A stretch of DNA of 64,000 bases, taken from NCBI RefSeq assembly GCF_012933545.1, contig NZ_JAADJU010000001.1:620001-684000 (forward strand). Reading direction: 5' to 3'. The translations under genes were made by a program, and so were the position numbers. Each line of letters begins with the position of its first letter. Positions within the stretch are counted from its first letter, which is position 1. This document shows, one piece after another, positions 26,885 to 36,659 of the stretch. The notes below the pieces were generated by a model. It made no database searches, had not been told where the DNA came from, and saw only the letters and a program-made list of their open reading frames with translations. The DNA is from Rouxiella aceris (GTDB lineage Bacteria > Pseudomonadota > Gammaproteobacteria > Enterobacterales > Enterobacteriaceae).

Positions 26885-28243
26885 TTACAAAGCAACGTTA
26901 ACGCTAATACCACCCACAAAAGCGTCTTTAACTTCAGATACAGCCCCTGGTGCAGAAATATATTGCAGGTTAGGACGTACTGTCAGCCAATCTGTGGCAT
27001 GAATACCATAATAGAGTTCATAGTCGTATTCAGAACCACTCTGGATTGGTAAATAAGTCGGATTGCTGTACTCATTGACGTTATTTCCGTCATTCTGTTC
27101 ACGCTGCGTACGGGTAAATTCATCATTGACGTGAATACGGCCCGCGCCAAATCCGATTTCATCTTTAGGACGTGCATCGAACAAACCGACATAAGTGACC
27201 GCCACTGACTGGAAGTTATCGGTGGTCGAGGTTTTCTTGTCGTTCATCACGCCCTGCAGGGTAAACGTCAGGCCACGGCTGTTATCGCCATCAACCGCAG
27301 TAAGTTGCTGTTGCACCAAAAAATAACCGCCGTAAGCGTGCGCCGTATCGCTGTATTGCATACCGCCGTTTTCAAAGGCACCGCTGCTGTAAACATTACC
27401 TTTGGTGGAGCTGTAGTAAGCACCAACTTTGTATTTACCCGGCAGCTGTTGCGCACCCAGTTTTGGCAACCAGCCAACTTCCAATGGGATCAGATTACCC
27501 ACGGAGCCGGAGGTATCCAGACGGAAACCATTGCCGGTATCGTAGTTTTTCGGGTTCTGATTATAGATCCCGACCTGAGTATAAATTTCAGGGGTAAAGT
27601 TCAGTTTAACACGGCCGCCCCACTGGGAGATTGGCCAGTTATACCAGCGATCGCCACGCCAGTTACCCGCCGCACCGCTGCCCATGGTCAGGTTCTGGAA
27701 GTTGCTCTGCATGGAGTCGAAATCTTCACCCACCGTTACCCGACCGGCTTTGATATCCAGGGTATGGTTAAAATACCCCTGGCGCAGCCAGAACTGAGTC
27801 AGACGCGTAGTTTGCCCACGGCCATAGACTTCCTGGGTTGAGGAGAGTGTGCCCACCCGTGGATCGCCAATGGCGTCGTTGGTGACGTTTTTGCCGTTAC
27901 GGTTGGTGACCGTCAGTTGGAATTCGGTGTCACTCCAGTTAAGCAGTTTTTCCAAATCAAGAGTGGTGCCAAACTGCCATTGATCGGCATAGCGGGCAGT
28001 GGTGGACTGATTATAACCGCCAGAAAAGTTGCTTGCCGCTTCACCGGTATAGTTTACCTGAAAATCAACGCCATCCTGCTTGAGCGCACTGCGCTCGCCA
28101 CCCCAGTCCCCAAACATCCATGGAGAATTGACAGCCATTGGCGTCAGCGCATCAGCAGCTAATGCATGTGCGGAGGTAAAAAGCAGCGCGGCAGAACATG
28201 CCAGGCAGAGCTTTTTCAAACGAAGGGGAGTTTTATTGGCCAC
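26885..28243 (-). CDS. Carbohydrate-selective outer-membrane porin, OprB family
   Basis: The 452-residue protein has a signal peptide (LKKLCLACSAALLFTSAHALA, cleaved before ADALTP) and then the OprB-type barrel: SPWMFGDWGGERSALKQDG near the mature N-terminus is diagnostic, alternating beta-strands follow, and the chain ends in a hydrophobic strand GGISVNVAL. OprB porins admit sugars through the outer membrane. GTG 28243 behind AAGGA (7-base spacing) is chosen; starting at 28336 would put 31 odd residues before the signal peptide. Neighbours give no sugar-pathway clue; it stands alone with a long AT-rich upstream region. Confidence 0.88.
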   Translation of the reverse strand: MANKTPLRLKKLCLACSAALLFTSAHALAADALTPMAVNSPWMFGDWGGERSALKQDGVDFQVNYTGEAASNFSGGYNQSTTARYADQWQFGTTLDLEKLLNWSDTEFQLTVTNRNGKNVTNDAIGDPRVGTLSSTQEVYGRGQTTRLTQFWLRQGYFNHTLDIKAGRVTVGEDFDSMQSNFQNLTMGSGAAGNWRGDRWYNWPISQWGGRVKLNFTPEIYTQVGIYNQNPKNYDTGNGFRLDTSGSVGNLIPLEVGWLPKLGAQQLPGKYKVGAYYSSTKGNVYSSGAFENGGMQYSDTAHAYGGYFLVQQQLTAVDGDNSRGLTFTLQGVMNDKKTSTTDNFQSVAVTYVGLFDARPKDEIGFGAGRIHVNDEFTRTQREQNDGNNVNEYSNPTYLPIQSGSEYDYELYYGIHATDWLTVRPNLQYISAPGAVSEVKDAFVGGISVNVAL

Positions 28244-28596
28244 GTTAGATTCCTTGTTATACCTAAAGTTCAGTAACAACAATATTGTTCTTCGCGGAAG
28301 TTTATTCTGTGATGGATATTTGATTATTTTAAACAACGCAAGTAAATATGTAACAAGAGGTTGTTGGATATTTAATTATATAACTGACCACTGATATTCT
28401 TGTGCAAAAAGTGGCATGGTAATAAATAACTTTATAATACCATTACGAAATAGTTTCGTCGGAAAAAACATTATAACTCAATAAAAAGCATATTAGCACA
28501 ATAAGATAAGACTTCATTAATTCCTTATTTATTCTTTATTTATTCATTATCTTTAGCAAATAAAGCTATTTATTAAAATAAGCATTAATTCCTAAT
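28244..28596. other. AT-rich intergenic region upstream of the porin gene
   Basis: About 350 bp of very AT-rich DNA with short A/T runs, which should carry the porin promoter. No ORF, repeat or regulatory palindrome was recognised with confidence. Confidence 0.5.
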
Positions 28597-28626
28597 AAAA
28601 AAGCCGACGTTTACGCATCGGCCTTT
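28597..28626 (-). terminator. Terminator of the ubiT-yhbS unit
   Basis: On the minus strand GCCGA...TCGGC (28622-28603) forms a short stem with an inner CGT/ACG, followed by six Ts. It lies about 55 bp past the yhbS stop. The plus strand reads TTTTCTTC after the stem, so it may act both ways. Confidence 0.75.
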
Positions 28627-28679
28627 TCTTCTATAAAACATTTCATCCTGTACATCGTCGAGCAGGGTATATTCTGCGC

Positions 28680-29183
28680 TTAAAAGCGGTCGAAATGTGG
28701 CGGATAGGCCACCAGGCCGCTGACGCCTTCAAGGGCGTCTTCTGCCAAAACATAGAGTTGAAACGTCTGCTCGCTTTGCGGCCAGCGGCAATGCAAATTA
28801 TGCTCAGCAGCTGGCTTAAAGCCAAACCGTTGGTAGTACTGCGGTGAGCCCAAGACCACCACGGTGGCATAACCAAACTCGTTGAGCGCATCCAAACCTT
28901 CATATACCAGTTTTTCAGCGATACCTTGCCGACGTAAGGAGTCTTCGACAGCCAGCGGGGCTAATGCTACCCACTGACGGTCTTCTCCCTGGACATCAAC
29001 CGGGGTAAAGGCCGCATAACCTACAACGCCGCCTTCGTCGTCCGTGGCAACAATCCCCAACGTCAGCAAACCGTCTTCACGCAGTTGCTGCACCAGATCG
29101 GCCTCGTCATCGCGCGCAAAGGCTTTTCGCAATAAGCGATCTATCCCTGCGGCATCGACCGGAATTTCGACTCTGATTAACAT
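28680..29183 (-). CDS. yhbS: GNAT-family N-acetyltransferase YhbS
   Basis: The 167-residue protein equals E. coli YhbS in length and layout. A single GNAT domain: LAPLAVEDSLRRQGIAEKLV is the acetyl-CoA-binding beta4-alpha3 region, with RRQGIA as pyrophosphate loop. The substrate is unknown. The start overlaps the ubiT 3' end by 7 bp, so the two are probably translated from one mRNA. Confidence 0.92.
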   Translation of the reverse strand: MLIRVEIPVDAAGIDRLLRKAFARDDEADLVQQLREDGLLTLGIVATDDEGGVVGYAAFTPVDVQGEDRQWVALAPLAVEDSLRRQGIAEKLVYEGLDALNEFGYATVVVLGSPQYYQRFGFKPAAEHNLHCRWPQSEQTFQLYVLAEDALEGVSGLVAYPPHFDRF

Positions 29184-29704
29184 GATGATATTGCCGGAGA
29201 GAATGACTCGCCGTCCTCTTGTTGACCCGCCTCAACGAAATCAGCCAGACGATGAAGCCCCTGGCGCAGTAGCGCAGGCATACTATCGAGTTCGATGGAG
29301 TCCATCAGATTTTTCACGTACAGGCCCAATTCCGTGTCTCCTTCAATACGCAAACGCCGTTTAAAGAACAGCGTATCCGGATCTTCGCGGCGGGCGGCGA
29401 CCAGTATCAAGTCGTTAGCATTGCCGCTGAAGCTCACATCAAATTCTTTCTGCTCGCCAACCTGGATTTTGCCATCATTGACGGTCATCGACCATTGCAG
29501 ATGCAGATCGGTGATCTCGATACGCAGCCAGCGACCCTCTAGAAAATCGAGATCCCCTTCAGCCAGCGCCTCCTGAAACTGCCAGCCAAGTACCTGTTGC
29601 AGAACCTGGCGCTTAAGTGCAAAGGGGGTAAATTTTAACGGCACACTTAACAGTGACGGCCCTTGGCGCACCATACGTGCTCGTAGTTTTTGCAACACTG
29701 GCAC
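29177..29704 (-). CDS. ubiT: Anaerobic ubiquinone biosynthesis accessory factor UbiT (SCP2 domain)
   Basis: UbiT (YhbT), 175 aa (E. coli 174), has an SCP2 sterol-carrier lipid-binding domain (about 45-145) and is required with UbiU and UbiV for oxygen-independent ubiquinone synthesis, probably presenting prenylated intermediates. The SLLSVPLKFTPFALKRQVL N-terminal and EGDTELGLYVKNLMDSIEL segments are diagnostic. It is divergent from ubiUV, as in E. coli, and overlaps yhbS. Confidence 0.93.
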   Translation of the reverse strand: MPVLQKLRARMVRQGPSLLSVPLKFTPFALKRQVLQQVLGWQFQEALAEGDLDFLEGRWLRIEITDLHLQWSMTVNDGKIQVGEQKEFDVSFSGNANDLILVAARREDPDTLFFKRRLRIEGDTELGLYVKNLMDSIELDSMPALLRQGLHRLADFVEAGQQEDGESFSPAISSC

Positions 29705-30032
29705 TTCTCCTCTGGATAACTTTTCTGGACATTATTGATGTCAAAACAGCCCATTTTGCCATATCGACGGCTTTGTACCGCGCTCTAAATCAATAATGTC
29801 TGATAAAAATAGTGCATGAGGTTAACTCCGCTAATTGTACGTGAGCATCGCTGACGGTCAAATCAAGTTGCAGCATCATGCAACAACAGGATTAAAGCTG
29901 CCTCAAATCAAAATATTGCCGACAGAGCTTATCTAAAATGAATCCCCGTTTGACCACACCAGGTGCTGGCCCTCACAGAAAGAACGACATGTTCGTCAGC
30001 TGTCCTTCGATCGGCTTCAGCAGGAGATGACT
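29705..30032. other. Divergent promoter region between ubiT and ubiU
   Basis: A 328-bp region between two oxygen-responsive units. TTGAT and ATCAA half sites occur several times (for example near 29732, 29790, 29862 and 29904), but none forms a full TTGAT-N4-ATCAA FNR site. No ORF or terminator was seen. Confidence 0.5.
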
Positions 30033-31028
30033 ATGGAGCTACTTTGCCCGGCAGGGAATCTGCCCGCGCTAAAAGCAGCAATTGATAATGGAGCCGATGC
30101 GGTTTATATCGGTTTGAAAGATGACACCAATGCCCGACATTTTGCCGGCTTGAACTTCACCGAGAAGAAACTTCAGGAAGCGGCAGACTATGTTCATCGT
30201 CATCATCGCAAGCTGCATATTGCGATCAATACCTTTGCCCATCCCGATGGCTACCAACGCTGGGAGCGCGCCGTGGATATGGCGGCACAGCTGGGAGCCG
30301 ACGCGCTGATCCTGGCCGATTTGGCCATGCTTGACTACGCCGCTACGCGCTATCCGTCGGTGGAGCGCCATGTGTCAGTGCAGGCCTCGGCCACCAATGA
30401 ACAAGCCATCTCGTTCTACAAAAATAACTTTGATGTCGCCCGTGTAGTTTTGCCGCGCGTGCTCTCTATGCATCAGGTGCGTCAGCTGTCACGCAGCAGC
30501 GCAGTACCATTGGAAGTCTTTGCCTTTGGCAGCCTGTGCATTATGGCCGAGGGGCGCTGCTACCTCTCTTCCTATCTGACCGGTGAATCCCCCAACACCG
30601 TCGGTGCCTGTTCACCGGCACGTTTTGTGCGCTGGCAACAAACGCCACAGGGGATGGAGTCTCGCCTTAACGACGTGCTAATCGACCGCTATGAAGAAGG
30701 GGAAAACGCCGGTTATCCAACCCTGTGCAAAGGGCGTTATCTGGTTGATGGCGTGCGCTACCATGCACTGGAAGAGCCAACCAGCCTGAATACTCTGGAA
30801 CTGCTGCCCGAACTCTTTGCCGCCAATATTGCCTCGGTTAAAATTGAAGGTCGTCAGCGCAGCCCGGCCTATGTCAGCCAGGTTACCCGCGTGTGGCGTG
30901 CGGCGATCGATCGCTGCAAGAACAATCCGCAGGAATTTACCACTGAGCAGTCGTGGATGACCGCCCTTGGCTCGCTGTCTGAAGGCACCCAGACGACGCT
31001 GGGTGCTTATCACCGCAAATGGCAATAA
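30033..31028 (+). CDS. ubiU: Anaerobic ubiquinone hydroxylation protein UbiU (U32 family)
   Basis: The 331-residue protein matches E. coli UbiU (YhbU, 331 aa). With UbiV it forms a 4Fe-4S heterodimer that hydroxylates the quinone ring without O2, using prephenate as oxygen donor. Cluster cysteines are visible in FGSLCIMAEGRC, GACSPARF and YPTLCKGRY. ATG 30033 gives six-base spacing from AGGAG; ATG 30027 would be too close. ubiV follows after 13 bp. Confidence 0.95.
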   Translation: MELLCPAGNLPALKAAIDNGADAVYIGLKDDTNARHFAGLNFTEKKLQEAADYVHRHHRKLHIAINTFAHPDGYQRWERAVDMAAQLGADALILADLAMLDYAATRYPSVERHVSVQASATNEQAISFYKNNFDVARVVLPRVLSMHQVRQLSRSSAVPLEVFAFGSLCIMAEGRCYLSSYLTGESPNTVGACSPARFVRWQQTPQGMESRLNDVLIDRYEEGENAGYPTLCKGRYLVDGVRYHALEEPTSLNTLELLPELFAANIASVKIEGRQRSPAYVSQVTRVWRAAIDRCKNNPQEFTTEQSWMTALGSLSEGTQTTLGAYHRKWQ

Positions 31029-31041
31029 TGAGGCGGAAACC

Positions 31042-31920
31042 ATGAAATATTCTTTAGGCGCCATCCTCTATTATTGGCCAAAAACTGAAATTGAACACTT
31101 TTATCAAGCGGCCGTCGCCAGCGACGCCGAGGTGATTTATCTCGGCGAAACGGTGTGTAGCAAACGGCGGGAAATGAAAGTGGCCGACTGGCTGGACTTG
31201 GCCAAACAGATCAGTGCCAGCGGTAAACAGGTGGTGATCTCCACCCTGGCTCTGCTGCAAGCACCCTCGGAGCTGACAGAGCTGAAACGCTACGTCGAGA
31301 ACGGCGAGTTTCTGCTGGAAGCCAACGATCTCGGTGCGGTCAATATGGCCTGGGAACGCAAGTTGCCTTTTGTCGCCGGTCATGCGCTGAACTGCTATAA
31401 CGCCGTCACGCTGAAAATTTTGCACAAACAGGGCATGGTGCGCTGGTGTATGCCGGTCGAACTGTCACGCGACTGGCTGATTAACCTGCTCGATCAGTGT
31501 CAGTCTCTGGGGTTCCGCAATCAGTTTGAAGTGGAAGTGCTGGCCTATGGTCATCTGCCGCTGGCCTATTCCGCCCGCTGCTTTACCGCACGCGCAGAGA
31601 ACCGCGCCAAAGATGATTGTGAAACCTGCTGTATTCAGTATCCACAGGGCAGAAAAGTCCTGTCGCAGGAAAACCAGCAAGTCTTTGTCCTTAATGGCAT
31701 TCAGACGCAAAGCGGTGCCTGCTACAACCTTGGCAACGATCTCGCTTCAATGCAGGGACTGGTCGATATTGTACGACTTTCACCAATGGGCCTGGAGACG
31801 CTGCAAGTGTTGGCTGATTTCCGTGCCAATGAGCAGGGAGCCCATCCGCTGCCCTTAACGCAGCAAGCCGACTGTAATGGTTACTGGCGTAATATTGCCG
31901 GGCTGGAACTGGTCGGTTGA
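31042..31920 (+). CDS. ubiV: Anaerobic ubiquinone hydroxylation protein UbiV (U32 family)
   Basis: UbiV (YhbV), 292 aa, is the partner of UbiU. Its cluster ligands are the cysteine of LGETVCSKRREM and the cysteines of YSARCFTARAENRAKDDCETCC. ATG 31042 begins MKYSLGAILYYWPK as in E. coli; the frame is open upstream, but that part overlaps ubiU and is not homologous. A convergent exporter operon follows 39 bp after the stop, without a clear terminator between. Confidence 0.94.
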   Translation: MKYSLGAILYYWPKTEIEHFYQAAVASDAEVIYLGETVCSKRREMKVADWLDLAKQISASGKQVVISTLALLQAPSELTELKRYVENGEFLLEANDLGAVNMAWERKLPFVAGHALNCYNAVTLKILHKQGMVRWCMPVELSRDWLINLLDQCQSLGFRNQFEVEVLAYGHLPLAYSARCFTARAENRAKDDCETCCIQYPQGRKVLSQENQQVFVLNGIQTQSGACYNLGNDLASMQGLVDIVRLSPMGLETLQVLADFRANEQGAHPLPLTQQADCNGYWRNIAGLELVG

Positions 31921-31959
31921 CGCCCTGCCTCAGACGCATCCGGTCTGAGGCAGTGGTTT

Positions 31960-33129
31960 TCAATCATTGCGCAGCGGTCTCTTGCGTTGTAGCAACGTCC
32001 GCAAACGCCCGCTGTCGCGCAATAACCCCAAGCCAATCCCCAGCGCCGTATAAAATCCGCCAAGCACCAGCAGCATCAACATATCCCCGCCCACCTCGCT
32101 AAACGGCAATCCCATCTGATTGACGCCAGCAATGGCTTTAGTCGCCCAGGTGGAGGGCAGCATCGACGACACCGCTCTGACCCAGGCAGGCATGGCCTGC
32201 AGCGGCCAGATGGTGCCGGAAATATAAAATACCGGCATGGTGATAAACGACAGCGTCAGATAGATCATCTCTACGCTGCGCAGGCATTCGGTGACCAACT
32301 TGCCCAGCCCCAGCACCGCCAGCAGAAAAGGAAAGGTCAGCAAAATAATCTCGCCAATACTGGCGGTTTGCCGGTAGCCCAGCACCCAGGGCCACAATAC
32401 AAACAGCACAATGGACAAAAACAGCCAAATGGGGATCAGCGCCGATAGCCCGCCGAGCATCGCCGGTATCGTCGGTTTACCGCTGGGGGCGCTTTTCAGG
32501 CCGATATTGACCCTGACACTGGCAATCAGCAGCGAGTGTTGCAACAACATCACCAGCAGGCCGGGGAAAATAATCGCTGCAAAACTGATCCCCGGATTAA
32601 ACAGATCCAGGGTTTGTCCCACCATTGGTGTGAGCAGCACGCTGGCCTGACGACTGCTGAAGCCGCTACTCAGCAACAGCTGGCTATTATATTGCGTTAA
32701 CAGGCTTTGATAGGCGGTCAGCACATCCTGTTCAATCTGACCGTTGGCCAGGCGGTTGGTGGCATCGCCGTATACCGGGATAACAATGGCTTCCCCCGCC
32801 AGAATTTTCTTTTCCAGATCGACGGGCATAATCACCACCGCAAACAGCTTGCGCTGCCCCAGATCGCGCTGCGCCTCGGGAATACTGTCGTAGGCGACAG
32901 TTTTGATTTTCGAGGTAGCATCCAGATCGCGGGTCAGCAGCCGACTGGCCGTGCTGTGGTCCTGATCAATCACCGCAACCGGCAGATCCCAGACGGTACG
33001 ATTGGCGTAAACGGTACTCATCAGGCATAGCGAGATAAGCAACATCATCCACATTGGTTTTTCCAGCATGCCACTGAGTACGCGCACAAAGGTGCGCCAG
33101 TAGGTCAGTAATCCCTGGCGCCATGTCAT
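31960..33129 (-). CDS. ABC-2-type transporter permease (third gene of exporter operon)
   Basis: A 389-residue membrane protein of the ABC2 permease family (YhhJ/YbhR type). One N-terminal membrane helix (about 26-43) precedes a periplasmic domain (about 45-175, starting DLPVAVIDQDHSTASRLL), followed by about five C-terminal helices, with the PVFYISGTIWPLQAMP stretch typical of these permeases. Such pairs normally export drugs or metabolites with an HlyD-type adaptor and an ABC ATPase. Its start overlaps the preceding permease by four bases. No ATPase gene is nearby. Confidence 0.85.
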   Translation of the reverse strand: MTWRQGLLTYWRTFVRVLSGMLEKPMWMMLLISLCLMSTVYANRTVWDLPVAVIDQDHSTASRLLTRDLDATSKIKTVAYDSIPEAQRDLGQRKLFAVVIMPVDLEKKILAGEAIVIPVYGDATNRLANGQIEQDVLTAYQSLLTQYNSQLLLSSGFSSRQASVLLTPMVGQTLDLFNPGISFAAIIFPGLLVMLLQHSLLIASVRVNIGLKSAPSGKPTIPAMLGGLSALIPIWLFLSIVLFVLWPWVLGYRQTASIGEIILLTFPFLLAVLGLGKLVTECLRSVEMIYLTLSFITMPVFYISGTIWPLQAMPAWVRAVSSMLPSTWATKAIAGVNQMGLPFSEVGGDMLMLLVLGGFYTALGIGLGLLRDSGRLRTLLQRKRPLRND

Positions 33130-34292
33130 TTGCCCGGCTCCTGTGTTTTAAGCCGTCGATACAGCCGACGATGGACCAATAACCCGGCCACCAGCGGGTA
33201 AATCAGCAAAATCGCACAAACGCTGACAATATGGCGGCCCGGCACCTGGCGTAAAAAGACATCAAACATCGCATTCAGGGCATGGGTCAGCGGTTCGATT
33301 TCCGAAATTATGCGCGCCGGCAGTGGCATCGACAGTTCAGGCACCGCCATGCCGGAGAAGGTTAATGCCAGACTAACCAGCATCGCCATCATGGTGTAAG
33401 CGGTAATGGTGCTGCCGGTAAAGGTAAACAGTAACAGCCCCAGGCTTTGCGCAGCAATTACGTAAAAAAAGGCAATCAACAGCATAAACAACGGATTGCC
33501 ACTAACCCGAGCATCAAACACCCATACCAACAGCGCGATCTCGACCATCAGCAAGGTGGTGAAGCACAGCGTATAGGGGGCCAGCTTACCGAGCAGGCCA
33601 AAGGTGAAAGAAGGGGCGGCGATAAGCGCCTGGCTGCGGGCCATCACATAGATCATGCAGGTGACGGTAAACAGCTGCAGCAGATGGATGGTGGCGGCAA
33701 ATTGCTGATAATAAACATAGCTGCCACTGGCATTGAACAAGCTGCCATAAGAGATATCCACGCTGGCAAGAGTGGGCACGGTTTTGCCGTACGACGAGGC
33801 AATAAAGGTGCGATAGCTGCTATTAAGTTCCGCGATCAGGCCACTAAAATCCTGGGTCGAATAGAGTCCGGCACCGTAAAACAGCGCATTATAATACAGC
33901 ACCACGCTCGGCTGGCGACCGGCCAGCACATCGGCTTCAAAACGCGGGGGAATATACAGCAACGCATAGTCCTGCGCGGTACGCAGACGATACTCTGCCT
34001 CGGGTAATCCACCGCCGTAGGCTTCGACATGGGCATGAGAACCGGCATCCAGTTTGCGGATCAGCTCTTGGGACAGCGGACTATGGTCGTTATCCACCAC
34101 CGAAACCGGTAACTCCAGCAGCGTACCTTCCGAAAAGTTACTGGCGATCAACACAAAGAGTAACAACGGAAAGCACCAGCATAGCCAGTGGATCACCTGT
34201 CGACGAAAGGCATGGTTTACCTCGCGGCTAAACGAACGGCTGAAACAGCGCCAGGCGGCCTTAACGCGATGCAACAGCAGGGAGCGTGCCAT
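33126..34292 (-). CDS. ABC-2-type transporter permease (second gene of exporter operon)
   Basis: A 388-residue permease with the same plan as the next gene: N-terminal helix (HWLCWCFPLLLFVLIAS), periplasmic domain opening LPVSVVDNDHSPLSQELI, and five to six C-terminal helices with FSGMAVPELSMPLPARIISEIEPLTHALN. The two permeases likely form a heterodimer. ATG 34292 shares a base with the adaptor stop codon (TAATG), implying coupling; the frame is open to 34316. It overlaps the next permease by four bases. Confidence 0.84.
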   Translation of the reverse strand: MARSLLLHRVKAAWRCFSRSFSREVNHAFRRQVIHWLCWCFPLLLFVLIASNFSEGTLLELPVSVVDNDHSPLSQELIRKLDAGSHAHVEAYGGGLPEAEYRLRTAQDYALLYIPPRFEADVLAGRQPSVVLYYNALFYGAGLYSTQDFSGLIAELNSSYRTFIASSYGKTVPTLASVDISYGSLFNASGSYVYYQQFAATIHLLQLFTVTCMIYVMARSQALIAAPSFTFGLLGKLAPYTLCFTTLLMVEIALLVWVFDARVSGNPLFMLLIAFFYVIAAQSLGLLLFTFTGSTITAYTMMAMLVSLALTFSGMAVPELSMPLPARIISEIEPLTHALNAMFDVFLRQVPGRHIVSVCAILLIYPLVAGLLVHRRLYRRLKTQEPGK

Positions 34293-35269
34293 TATTGCCC
34301 GGTTTTCCACTGCCATAAGGCGCTCATTCCCTGACGCAGTCCGGCCACCGGTTGCAGGGGATAGAGTCGAACTTCAAAGGTTTTTAAGTCGAAATCGCCG
34401 GTCGCCCGGGTGGCGCGTTTGGTGGCGTAATCACCCAATGGAGCAATATAGCGAACCTCGGCATCGACGCGTTGGTTGGCCAGGCCCGGTACCTGCAAAT
34501 TGACGCGATCACCTTTTCGCACCCCCGCCAAAATATCTTCACGCAGGTTAAAGACAAAATAGGCCTGCGGCAGTTGGATCAGAGTTAACAACGGGCTGTT
34601 GGCACTTTGCAGTTCACCGACTTCGGTGGGAATGGGCCCCACTTCGCCATCTACCGGCGCTTTGACCTGTAAATCATCGGTCTGGGCTTTTATCTCCAAC
34701 AGGTTTTCTTCGGCAGCGCGCAATTGGGCAGCATAAACATCGCGCTGCTCAATACGGTCGCCGTTGACGCCCTGATCAAGATTGGCTTTCGCCACCTGCA
34801 CCTGCTGATAGGCGCTGTCCCGTGCCTCACGGGAACTCTCCAGATCGGAGGCGGAGACATAGCCCTTGTCCGCCACGCGCGCATTGCGATTATAAAGGTC
34901 ACGAGCATTAGTATAGGTGGCCTGAGCTTGCGCCAGAGTGGCTTGCAGATTGCGGATGCTCTCTTCGCGAGTGCCATTGCGTGAGAGATCCAGCTGAGCC
35001 TGAGCCTGATCGCGTGAAGCTTGCAGCGAGCGCAACTGCGCCATCAGTTCCGGGCTGTCGAGGGTTAATAGCAGTTGCCCCGCTTTGACATCGTCGCCAC
35101 GGCGAACATGTCGCTCGACAATACGTCCCTTGGCCTTGGAGGCAACAATGACCTCAGGAGCATCCACTTCACCCTGCAACAATAAAGACTGGTTGTTGGC
35201 GCGAAATAATACGGCAAGAGAAATCGCCACCGCCACCAACAGCAGGGTCAATAATATCCTTTTATTCAT
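34292..35269 (-). CDS. HlyD-family periplasmic adaptor (membrane fusion protein)
   Basis: A 325-residue adaptor: N-terminal membrane anchor (LLTLLLVAVAISLAVLF), first half lipoyl motif (GRIVERHVRRGDDVKAGQLLLTL), long coiled-coil hairpin (about 75-185), second lipoyl half (APVDGEVGPIPTEVGEL) and a beta-barrel domain. Such adaptors connect an inner-membrane exporter to TolC. It is the first gene of a tightly packed three-gene operon with two ABC-2 permeases, similar to E. coli yhiI-rbbA-yhhJ or ybhGFSR, but the ATPase is missing. Confidence 0.87.
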   Translation of the reverse strand: MNKRILLTLLLVAVAISLAVLFRANNQSLLLQGEVDAPEVIVASKAKGRIVERHVRRGDDVKAGQLLLTLDSPELMAQLRSLQASRDQAQAQLDLSRNGTREESIRNLQATLAQAQATYTNARDLYNRNARVADKGYVSASDLESSREARDSAYQQVQVAKANLDQGVNGDRIEQRDVYAAQLRAAEENLLEIKAQTDDLQVKAPVDGEVGPIPTEVGELQSANSPLLTLIQLPQAYFVFNLREDILAGVRKGDRVNLQVPGLANQRVDAEVRYIAPLGDYATKRATRATGDFDLKTFEVRLYPLQPVAGLRQGMSALWQWKTGQ

Positions 35270-35591
35270 CGTTTTTTTCCTTGCTGGCGGTCGAAAGCAA
35301 AGCTTCGCCTGACATAATTCTCAGGATCCCCTACCTTTTCATCGCCATCTGCCATGTTATCAGTGGCAATGCTAAGAGATCATAGCGCAGTTTTTTTAAC
35401 ACAACGTGTTGATATGAGACAAGCAAAGTCATGGCCACTGCTCACCGCTCAAATAGCGTATTCAAAACGGGGTAAATGGACGATACTTATCTTTATAATT
35501 AGCCAGCAAAGTTTTTTGCCACCCCCATCGCAGGCAATATCCAGGGGTAAGGCAGGAAGGCTTGCGGCCGGAACTCAAAAGGTGAATAAAT
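35270..35591. other. Divergent region between exporter operon and yhbW
   Basis: A 322-bp stretch with AT-rich parts and a small palindrome AACAC-AAC-GTGTT near 35399-35411. It must hold promoters for both units. No gene or regulator is seen, and no recognised operator. Confidence 0.5.
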
Positions 35592-36629
35592 ATGTCTGAA
35601 GCGACAGCTAACAACAATCTGGTGCCTTTGTCGGTACTCGATCTCGCACCGGTGCCGCAGGGGGCCACCCCGGCGCAGGCCTTTCAATGCTCACTGGAAC
35701 TGGCTCAGCAGGCAGAGAAATGGGGTTATCAACGTTACTGGCTGGCTGAACACCATAATATGACCGGCATTGCCAGTGCGGCCACTTCGGTGCTGATCGG
35801 TTTTATCGCGGCGGGAACCCACAGTATTCGTTTAGGTTCCGGCGGCGTGATGTTGCCAAACCACTCGCCGCTGGTGATTGCCGAACAGTTCGGTACGCTG
35901 GCCACCCTCTACCCTAACCGTATTGATTTGGGTCTTGGCCGCGCGCCAGGTACAGATCAGCGCACCATGATCGCTCTGCGCCGTCATCTGTCAGGTGAAG
36001 TTGATAATTTCCCCCGGGACGTGCAGGAACTTCAGCACTATTTTGGCGAGGTTCAACCCAATCAGGCCGTACAGGCGGTGCCGGGTCAGGGGCTACATGT
36101 GCCCATCTGGCTGCTGGGCTCCAGCCTGTACAGCGCCCAGTTAGCCGCTGCGCTGGGGCTGCCTTTTGCCTTTGCCTCCCACTTTGCCCCGGATATGTTG
36201 TATCAGGCGCTGTCGATTTATCGCAGCCAGTTCAAACCGTCGGCCCAGTTGCAGACCCCTCACGCCATGGTATGCATCAACGTGATTGCCGCAGATACTG
36301 ATGAACAGGCACAGCGGATGTTTACCTCCAATCAGCAGCAGTTTATCAATTTGCGCCGCGGCAACCCCGGCAAGCTGCCAGCGCCGGTGGATAATATCGA
36401 AAGCCTGTGGTCAGCCCAGGAACGTTTTGGCGTCGATCAGGCCCTGCGTATGTCGGTGGTGGGCAATAAAGAGACTGTGCGTCAGGGATTACAGGCGGTA
36501 CTGCGTGAAACCGAAGCCGATGAGCTGATGATTAACGGTCAGATCTTTGACCACCAGGCACGGCTACACTCGTTTGAAATCGTTGCCCAGTTGCAGGGCG
36601 ATCTGCAAAAAACGGCGCGTATTAGTTAA
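35592..36629 (+). CDS. yhbW: Luciferase-like flavin monooxygenase YhbW
   Basis: The 345-residue protein is a bacterial-luciferase-family FMN-dependent monooxygenase close to E. coli YhbW (335 aa); the substrate is unknown. [22 protein letters not shown] and [11 protein letters not shown] are family-typical, as is the [16 protein letters not shown] active-site region. ATG 35592 follows AAGGTG by about nine bases. In E. coli yhbW lies close to mtr and deaD; here mtr is missing and a toxin-antitoxin pair occupies the gap. Confidence 0.93.
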   Translation: MSEATANNNLVPLSVLDLAPVPQGATPAQAFQCSLELAQQAEKWGYQRYWLAEHHNMTGIASAATSVLIGFIAAGTHSIRLGSGGVMLPNHSPLVIAEQFGTLATLYPNRIDLGLGRAPGTDQRTMIALRRHLSGEVDNFPRDVQELQHYFGEVQPNQAVQAVPGQGLHVPIWLLGSSLYSAQLAAALGLPFAFASHFAPDMLYQALSIYRSQFKPSAQLQTPHAMVCINVIAADTDEQAQRMFTSNQQQFINLRRGNPGKLPAPVDNIESLWSAQERFGVDQALRMSVVGNKETVRQGLQAVLRETEADELMINGQIFDHQARLHSFEIVAQLQGDLQKTARIS

Positions 36630-36659
36630 TCGCGGCAAGTGTCAGCGAAATAGCAAAAA

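Noticed and set aside
29705-30032. FNR box between ubiT and ubiU
   Set aside because: Several half sites occur, but no full palindrome with correct spacing could be assembled.
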